Source: Promethearchaeia archaeon
GTDB taxonomy: Archaea > Asgardarchaeota > Lokiarchaeia > Sigyniarchaeales > SOKP01
DNA length: 10,418 nucleotides
Assembly: GCA_029856375.1 (NCBI GenBank)
Contig: JAHQWX010000035.1
Span: 1 to 10,418, forward strand
Reading direction: 5' to 3'
In this document: in pieces, positions 6,336 to 10,418 of the stretch
How the letters are laid out: each line of letters begins with the position of its first letter
Numbering within the stretch: position 1 is the stretch's first letter
Made by a program: the position numbers and the translations under genes
Notes under the pieces: generated by a model
Database searches by the model: none
Seen by the model: the letters and a program-made list of their open reading frames with translations, nothing else
Told to the model about the DNA's origin: nothing

Positions 6336-8003
6336 ATGCAGTCGTTAGAATTAAAACCGTTAAAAAATAAACACCTTAAATTGGTTTTGGTGGAGAGTGA
6401 ATTTCCAATCGAATGGTGGTTAGAACCATCAAAAGAACAACTTGAAGAGTTGGTGTCCTTAAATTTTGTTTCTAGAGATTATCTCAAATTTATAGAAAAC
6501 TTGATAAATTCTTATAGACCTAATTTTGCGGTAGAAATCGAAGGCCTACGATCAATTCACTTACCTATACATAATGATGCTTTAGCAAATATTTTTCGGG
6601 AAAAAGGAATATATTTTACTAGGGTTGATATTACAGAAAATGCATTGAATTATTTGAGTGCATCGTTAGATGGTAAAAAGTCATTAATAAAAAAATTGAA
6701 CGCCGAGGTTGATTATTTACTAGAGTCTTATGAAATTAATCCCAATAACCATCATCTTCACCGATTAGTTATGTGGAAAGAATATTTAGAAGATGAATAT
6801 AAGACTGAAGAGAATAATATAAAATATAAAATTCGAGAAGCATGGATGGTTATGGAAATTCTTAATATTGCAAGAAAGCAATTAGAAAACGAAATAGTTG
6901 CGTTATTTTTATGTGATAAAAGACATTTTGAAGGAATAACATCATTAGCTGAACAATTAAAAATTGAAGTAGAAGCAATTAATATTAAAAAAGTTGCTAA
7001 GAATTTTGAAAATTATAGTTCTATAAGTGATATAGTATCAAAATCGGTTCTTGAAATAATGCCGATAAAAGTGAAAAAGAAAGTAGAAGAGGAAAAGATT
7101 TTATATTTCTTTGATACAGACGACTACGCTTCACCTTTTGATATTAACATGGCCTATGATGCAGGATTTAACATTGTAATCCCTTTTTGTCAAATAACTT
7201 CAGATAGAATACCAAAATTAGTTCAAGACGCGATGTTTTCAAGAAAACCAAATGCTCCAACAGTATATTTTGTTGGTGGTTCGAACATAAATGAAAGTGA
7301 GAAAGTTGCAGAAGAAGTATTGAAATCTCTTGTTCCTCCTTTTGAGTCTCCAGTAATAATCGATCCTCGTGGTGCACATACGACTGCTGCAGCATTAGTA
7401 GCCAAAACAATAAAGAGTGCCAATAAAATCTGGAAATCGGAGTTATCGGGAAAAAAAATTGTAATTTTAGGAGGAACGGGACCCGTTGGGCAAATTTCAG
7501 CAATATTAACCGCAAGACTAAATGGAAAGATCTTCATTACTTCACGTAGGGAAAAATCCGCAAAGGAGCTTGCACAAGAATTGTCATTAAAAGCAGGCTA
7601 TGGTGATTTTGAAATATATGGTGTACAAGCAAATAATGATGACGAAAAATTTAAAGTTACAGAAGATGCTGATATCATCTGGTCCGTAGGAAAAGCAGGA
7701 ATCCAAATGTTATCGAATGATATTATGAATAGGATTCTTCCCAATAAAATAGTCGCTGATATAAATTTGGTTCCTCCATATGGAATAGAAGGATTAAAAC
7801 CAGAACATAATAACCAAGAAATCTATCCTGGTATATTTGGAATTGGTGCTTTAAACATTGGACGCCTCAAATACAAAATCGAAAGCAATATATTTAAGGC
7901 AGCAACACGAACTAAAGGTAAAAAGATCTTTGATTTTAATTCGGCGTTCGAAATTGCAGAAAAAATCTTATTCGGTAAGAAAGCAATAAAACTTTTTCAT
8001 TAA
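6336..8003 (+). CDS. B2: MtdB-like methylene-tetrahydropterin dehydrogenase with extra N-terminal domain
   Basis: Paralog of B1 with the same architecture, 555 aa. The N-terminal domain has LELKPLKNK, ESEFPIEWWL (20-29), MWKEYLEDE (146-154), REAWM (167-171) and CDKRHFEG (193-200). The MtdB-like half (about 252-555) carries SPFDINMAYDAGF (266-278), KLVQDAMFSRKP (294-305), PPFESPVIIDPRGAHTTAA (334-352), GGTGPVG (379-385) and VPPYGIEGL (479-487). Its glycine loop has the GGTGPVG form like MtdB, with one more residue than B1. Its second beta strand ends in ITSRR (401-405) rather than the ILVE of B1, which points to NADP preference. Start ATG follows GAGGT at 6322-6326. Expected role: reversible methylene- to methenyl-carrier oxidation in the methyl branch of C1 metabolism. 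Substrate carrier (methanopterin or folate) cannot be told from sequence. Confidence 0.85.
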   Translation: MQSLELKPLKNKHLKLVLVESEFPIEWWLEPSKEQLEELVSLNFVSRDYLKFIENLINSYRPNFAVEIEGLRSIHLPIHNDALANIFREKGIYFTRVDITENALNYLSASLDGKKSLIKKLNAEVDYLLESYEINPNNHHLHRLVMWKEYLEDEYKTEENNIKYKIREAWMVMEILNIARKQLENEIVALFLCDKRHFEGITSLAEQLKIEVEAINIKKVAKNFENYSSISDIVSKSVLEIMPIKVKKKVEEEKILYFFDTDDYASPFDINMAYDAGFNIVIPFCQITSDRIPKLVQDAMFSRKPNAPTVYFVGGSNINESEKVAEEVLKSLVPPFESPVIIDPRGAHTTAAALVAKTIKSANKIWKSELSGKKIVILGGTGPVGQISAILTARLNGKIFITSRREKSAKELAQELSLKAGYGDFEIYGVQANNDDEKFKVTEDADIIWSVGKAGIQMLSNDIMNRILPNKIVADINLVPPYGIEGLKPEHNNQEIYPGIFGIGALNIGRLKYKIESNIFKAATRTKGKKIFDFNSAFEIAEKILFGKKAIKLFH

Positions 8004-8241
8004 TACGAAAAATTTTAGTCTGAAAAAAGAAAAACTTCACGGTTTAATACATAAAGTATCATTATTGCGATTTTTTTAAATATATAGGTTTATAAAATTT
8101 CATCCTTAAAGATAACGGATCAATAAGACTTTAAAATTGTCATTTTTTTTTCAGTCTGAATTGCGAAATAACTTATTTTCAGTTTAATTATTAATCTTAT
8201 AGATCTAATATTGATTTAAAGCTTAACTGATATAATTTCTG
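8004..8241 (+). other. Intergenic region between B2 and the MetF-like gene
   Basis: This stretch of 238 bp holds T-runs at 8071-8077 and 8143-8151 that could end the B2 transcript. A TATA-like AAATATATAGG (8078-8088) could drive the downstream gene. A small palindrome TTCAGTCTGAA follows the second T-run. None of the TTTGAC or AATTTGTTAA boxes of the A/B operons is found here, so the MetF-like gene is probably under separate control. No gene is seen. Confidence 0.4.
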
Positions 8242-8252
8242 GTGAAAGTTGA

Positions 8253-9080
8253 ATCAATCTTCGAGAATTTAAAGATAATAAAACAGAGTATATCGTAATT
8301 GAGTTTTTAGATCCTCCAGAGCGTACTCATGTTGATGAATTTTTAGAAAACTTCGAAAAAATAAAATTCACCGTCGATGGATTTGCGATTCTCAACGAAG
8401 CGCTCGAAGAAAGGGGGTCTTTAGAGCCATTTGAAGTTGTTAAAATGCTATTAAAAAAATCCGACAAAGTTATATTTGAAATTAATTCCGATACCAAAGA
8501 TATTAACTTAATAATTTCGAATATTTATACTGCATACGATTTAGGCGTGAGAACAGTGTTGTTTTACTCTCAAGAACTTAATTTAGAAGATATTCTCGAT
8601 ACGATTTCAGAGTTTAAATCGAATGTTGAAGATGATGTATCGAACATGTGTTTTGGAATTTCATTTGAGGAGATTTTGGGAGATACAACGATATTAAACG
8701 AAATAAAATTCGCTGGATTTGATTTCATTTTAATCCCACAAAATTACGACCCATCTCTCTTCATTCCATTTATTCAAGAAGCAAAATTATTGGAATTACA
8801 AGTTTTTGTTAAGTTAAGCGTTTTTTTAAACGCCCAACAGGTAAAGTTTGCAAAAAAATTTTTAAATCTCGGTATTCCAGACGAATTAATAAAAGAAATG
8901 GAAAATTCCAGTAATCCTTTAGCCACGAGCGTTAAATTTACAAAGGAATATATAGACTTTTTAGAAGTTCTCGAAATTGATGGTTTATTTTTAAAAATAC
9001 CGCAAAATGAGAGAAATCTACCGATTAAAAAAGCGCTACTCAGCAACGAAGAAATAAATGAAGAAACTAATATTAAGTGA
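8253..9080 (+). CDS. Diverged MetF-like (methylene-tetrahydropterin reductase family) protein
   Basis: The frame open from 8253 encodes about 275 residues with the MetF TIM-barrel pattern. An early IVIEFLDPPERTHVDEF corresponds to the MetF strand holding the catalytic Glu. GVRTVLFYSQ occupies the family's N-x-L-x-L-R-G-D position. AGFDFILIPQNYDPSLFIPFI matches GADFIITQ-x-x-FDPE, with the Gln kept. GIPDELIKEM and a late LEIDGLFLKIP strand complete the fold. The flavin-contacting Asp and the usual His of the third strand are not seen, so catalysis or FAD binding may be altered. There is no ATG, GTG or TTG in frame before ATG 8445, which would cut off the first barrel strand. GTG 8242 in another frame encodes KVESIFEN and would join this frame if one T were added at 8268-8270. 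It overlaps the WD40 gene by 4 bp. Confidence 0.65.
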   Translation: MNLREFKDNKTEYIVIEFLDPPERTHVDEFLENFEKIKFTVDGFAILNEALEERGSLEPFEVVKMLLKKSDKVIFEINSDTKDINLIISNIYTAYDLGVRTVLFYSQELNLEDILDTISEFKSNVEDDVSNMCFGISFEEILGDTTILNEIKFAGFDFILIPQNYDPSLFIPFIQEAKLLELQVFVKLSVFLNAQQVKFAKKFLNLGIPDELIKEMENSSNPLATSVKFTKEYIDFLEVLEIDGLFLKIPQNERNLPIKKALLSNEEINEETNIK

Positions 9081-10027
9081 AATTTGAATTGAAATTAAAA
9101 GAAAAATTTAATCTGCAAGGGCATAACTTGGGAATTACTGCACTCGCTTATAACGAGATTAAACAAGTGATATACAGCGCATCTTTGGATAAAACAATAA
9201 AAACATGGAAACTAGAAATCGATCAAAACAATATTATTAGCGCTATTAGCCTTAGTGATTCTGTAGAAGCCCACAAAAAGTGGATAACGGATTTAAAATT
9301 TGTAAAAAACGGACAACTTTTAATTTCTTCTAGTTTAGATACGACCATAAAAATATGGGAAACAAAATCGGATTCTTTGAGAAGTAACCTTTTCTTCGAC
9401 GACCATTCCGATTATGTTCAAAAAATTCTATATCTTGAGAAAAACGATAGACTGGTTTCTACTGGATTCGAATTTAAAACTAACATTTGGGACCTTAATA
9501 ACTTTAAATTATCGTCAGGCATTGAGAAACAGGAAATTTCAATAATTTCACTTGCTAGTTCTGAAGACGAATCGATCTTATTTATGGGGAGCAATAATTC
9601 CGAAATAATTGTATGGGATTTACAGCATGGTCAAATTATCGAAAAATTAGCTGGACAAGGTCCAATAAGCGACCTTAAAGCTATTAAAGGGCAAAACGTT
9701 TTAGTAGCGATTGACGAGTACGGTGGCTTTTACGCTTGGAATATGGAAACTTTTAACCAATTATTTTCAAGTCAATTAAAAGAACTACTTTATTCTATTG
9801 AACTCGTGTATGTTAATCGGAACGCATACATTATAATAGGAGGCACGAATAAAATGCACATATATTCCTTTCCAATAAAGGAATCGCTGGAATTAAAGGC
9901 ACACGACGATAAAATCATTTCTCTCTTAACGATTCAAGTGAAAAAAAATCATAATCGTGAAAAAAAGGATTATTTAATCAGTGGAAGCCTCGATAAAAGC
10001 GTTAAGATTTGGGAGATTACATCGTAA
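9077..10027 (+). CDS. Seven-bladed WD40 beta-propeller protein
   Basis: A 316-aa protein made almost wholly of WD40 repeats. Blades begin near residues 14, 64, 108, 150, 191, 233 and 274. The clearest are SASLDKTIKTW (34-44), SSSLDTTIKIW (84-94) and SGSLDKSVKIW (302-312), with GH or AH turns before blades 1, 2 and 7. Blade 6 is degenerate, ending IYSF. The N-terminal strand FELKLKEKFNL probably closes the ring with blade 7. There is no signal peptide or extra domain, so it is likely a cytosolic protein-interaction scaffold. The GTG start lies in a GTGA overlap with the stop of the MetF-like gene, indicating translational coupling and a possible physical partner. Its 3' end overlaps the convergent gene by 11 bp. 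Partner unknown. Confidence 0.88.
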   Translation: MKFELKLKEKFNLQGHNLGITALAYNEIKQVIYSASLDKTIKTWKLEIDQNNIISAISLSDSVEAHKKWITDLKFVKNGQLLISSSLDTTIKIWETKSDSLRSNLFFDDHSDYVQKILYLEKNDRLVSTGFEFKTNIWDLNNFKLSSGIEKQEISIISLASSEDESILFMGSNNSEIIVWDLQHGQIIEKLAGQGPISDLKAIKGQNVLVAIDEYGGFYAWNMETFNQLFSSQLKELLYSIELVYVNRNAYIIIGGTNKMHIYSFPIKESLELKAHDDKIISLLTIQVKKNHNREKKDYLISGSLDKSVKIWEITS

Positions 10028-10418
10028 GCGTTAGAATTATGTCTTCTTTAATTTGTTTTTCTTTTACATAGGTCATAACGATCGAGACGGTTGTGCCAAG
10101 GGCTATTTGTGCTGGACTAGTGGGTTGAATGTCCAAAACTTCGAATTGGATCTGCCTCAGAAACCCAATAGGTACAGAAATTACATCCTTTTTAATTAAA
10201 GCCTGGCCAAAAAGCTTCTTCTTTATGTATTGATTGATTTTGGGCGAAGGTTGAAAGTCAAAGTCTATCGGTGTTATTTTTACAAATCCAGCAATCCTAT
10301 ATATAAATGGTTGAATCCGAATCAAATTATTGTACTGAATATCTAATTTCTTTTTTATCCTCATAGGTAAGTAGATGATATTTTCTTTAACCCCGTAATT
10401 TATTTTTTTAATTTGACA
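10017..10418 (-). CDS. Stand-alone Cdc48/VAT N-domain-like protein, 5' end outside the window
   Basis: The frame is open to the right edge (133 residues visible); the ATG at 10364 is internal, since the preceding residues NIIYLP belong to the fold. ENIIYLPMRIKKKLDIQYNNLIRI matches the second psi-motif half of the double-psi beta barrel of archaeal Cdc48 (VAT) N-domains. SPKINQYIKKKLFGQALIKKDVISVP followed by IQFEVLDIQPTSPAQI matches the adjoining CDC48 domain 2, where the pattern is Leu-x-Gly-Arg/Gln-x-Val-x-x-Gly-Asp. In Cdc48 two AAA ATPase domains follow; here the protein stops about 20 residues after the N-domain. It may be an adaptor of the Ufd1 kind or a paralog that binds the same clients; that is inference. 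Convergent with the WD40 gene, overlapping it by 11 bp. Confidence 0.6.
   Translation of the reverse strand, partial: CQIKKINYGVKENIIYLPMRIKKKLDIQYNNLIRIQPFIYRIAGFVKITPIDFDFQPSPKINQYIKKKLFGQALIKKDVISVPIGFLRQIQFEVLDIQPTSPAQIALGTTVSIVMTYVKEKQIKEDIILTLTM

Larger units (their letters stand above)
2980..8003 (+). repeat. Tandem duplication of a promoter-A-B module
   Basis: Module 1 (2980-5407) and module 2 (5602-8003) have the same order: promoter block, A gene, 18-bp gap, B gene. The B proteins share many long identical blocks, especially in the dehydrogenase half, while the A proteins are more diverged. The DNA has drifted widely, so the duplication is old and both copies appear intact. Confidence 0.85.

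Noticed and set aside
7168..7537. Two overlapping minus-strand open frames opposite B2
   Set aside because: Both lie over the conserved dehydrogenase region of B2, and neither shows a recognisable protein pattern.
8774..9046. Minus-strand open frame of 90 codons
   Set aside because: It is antisense to the MetF-like gene, with no start signal or motif.
10017..10364. ATG 10364 as the true start of the Cdc48-N-like gene
   Set aside because: The frame stays open to the window edge, and the residues before this Met (NIIYLP) match the expected strand of the fold, so the gene begins further right.

Overview
The window is AT-rich and reads as archaeal. The evidence is an HdrA-MvhD-MvhG electron-transfer cluster, MtdA/MtdB-type methylene-tetrahydropterin dehydrogenases, a MetF-like protein, a stand-alone Cdc48-type N-domain protein, GGAGGT-type ribosome binding sites and oligo-T tracts in place of hairpin terminators. 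WD40 and Cdc48-N proteins beside Wood-Ljungdahl genes would suit an Asgard (Lokiarchaeia-like) genome, but that placement is inference.

Layout: (1) Minus strand, 1-2702: a single-polypeptide HdrA-MvhD with an N-terminal winged helix, overlapping the start of a hydrogenase small-subunit gene (MvhG type) that runs off the left edge. (2) 2703-3052: divergent control region with TTTGAC/GTCAAA hexamers, AATTTGTTAA boxes and inverted repeats. (3) Plus strand, 3053-8003: a duplicated two-gene module, A1-B1 then A2-B2. Each B protein (560 and 555 aa) is an unrecognised N-terminal domain of about 250 residues fused to a complete MtdB-like dehydrogenase. Each A protein (about 210 aa) is a free-standing, degenerate relative of that N-terminal domain. 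Both modules have the same 18-bp A-B gap and share promoter-like elements at nearly the same distance from the A start. (4) Plus strand, 8242-10027: a diverged MetF-like gene whose 5' end looks frameshifted, overlapping by 4 bp a seven-bladed WD40 protein. (5) Minus strand, 10017-10418: a convergent Cdc48 N-domain-like gene without ATPase modules, cut by the right edge.

Working model (inference): methylene-tetrahydropterin dehydrogenase (B1/B2) and a MetF-like reductase are consecutive C1-carrier steps of the methyl branch of the Wood-Ljungdahl pathway. HdrA-MvhD-MvhG would link hydrogen or ferredoxin redox chemistry to these steps, as Hdr/MvhD subunits do for MetF in some acetogens. The most unusual element is the A/B module. 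The two B paralogs differ at the residue that usually sets NAD versus NADP preference, and each has its own A partner that has lost the conserved His/Arg motifs of the extra domain.
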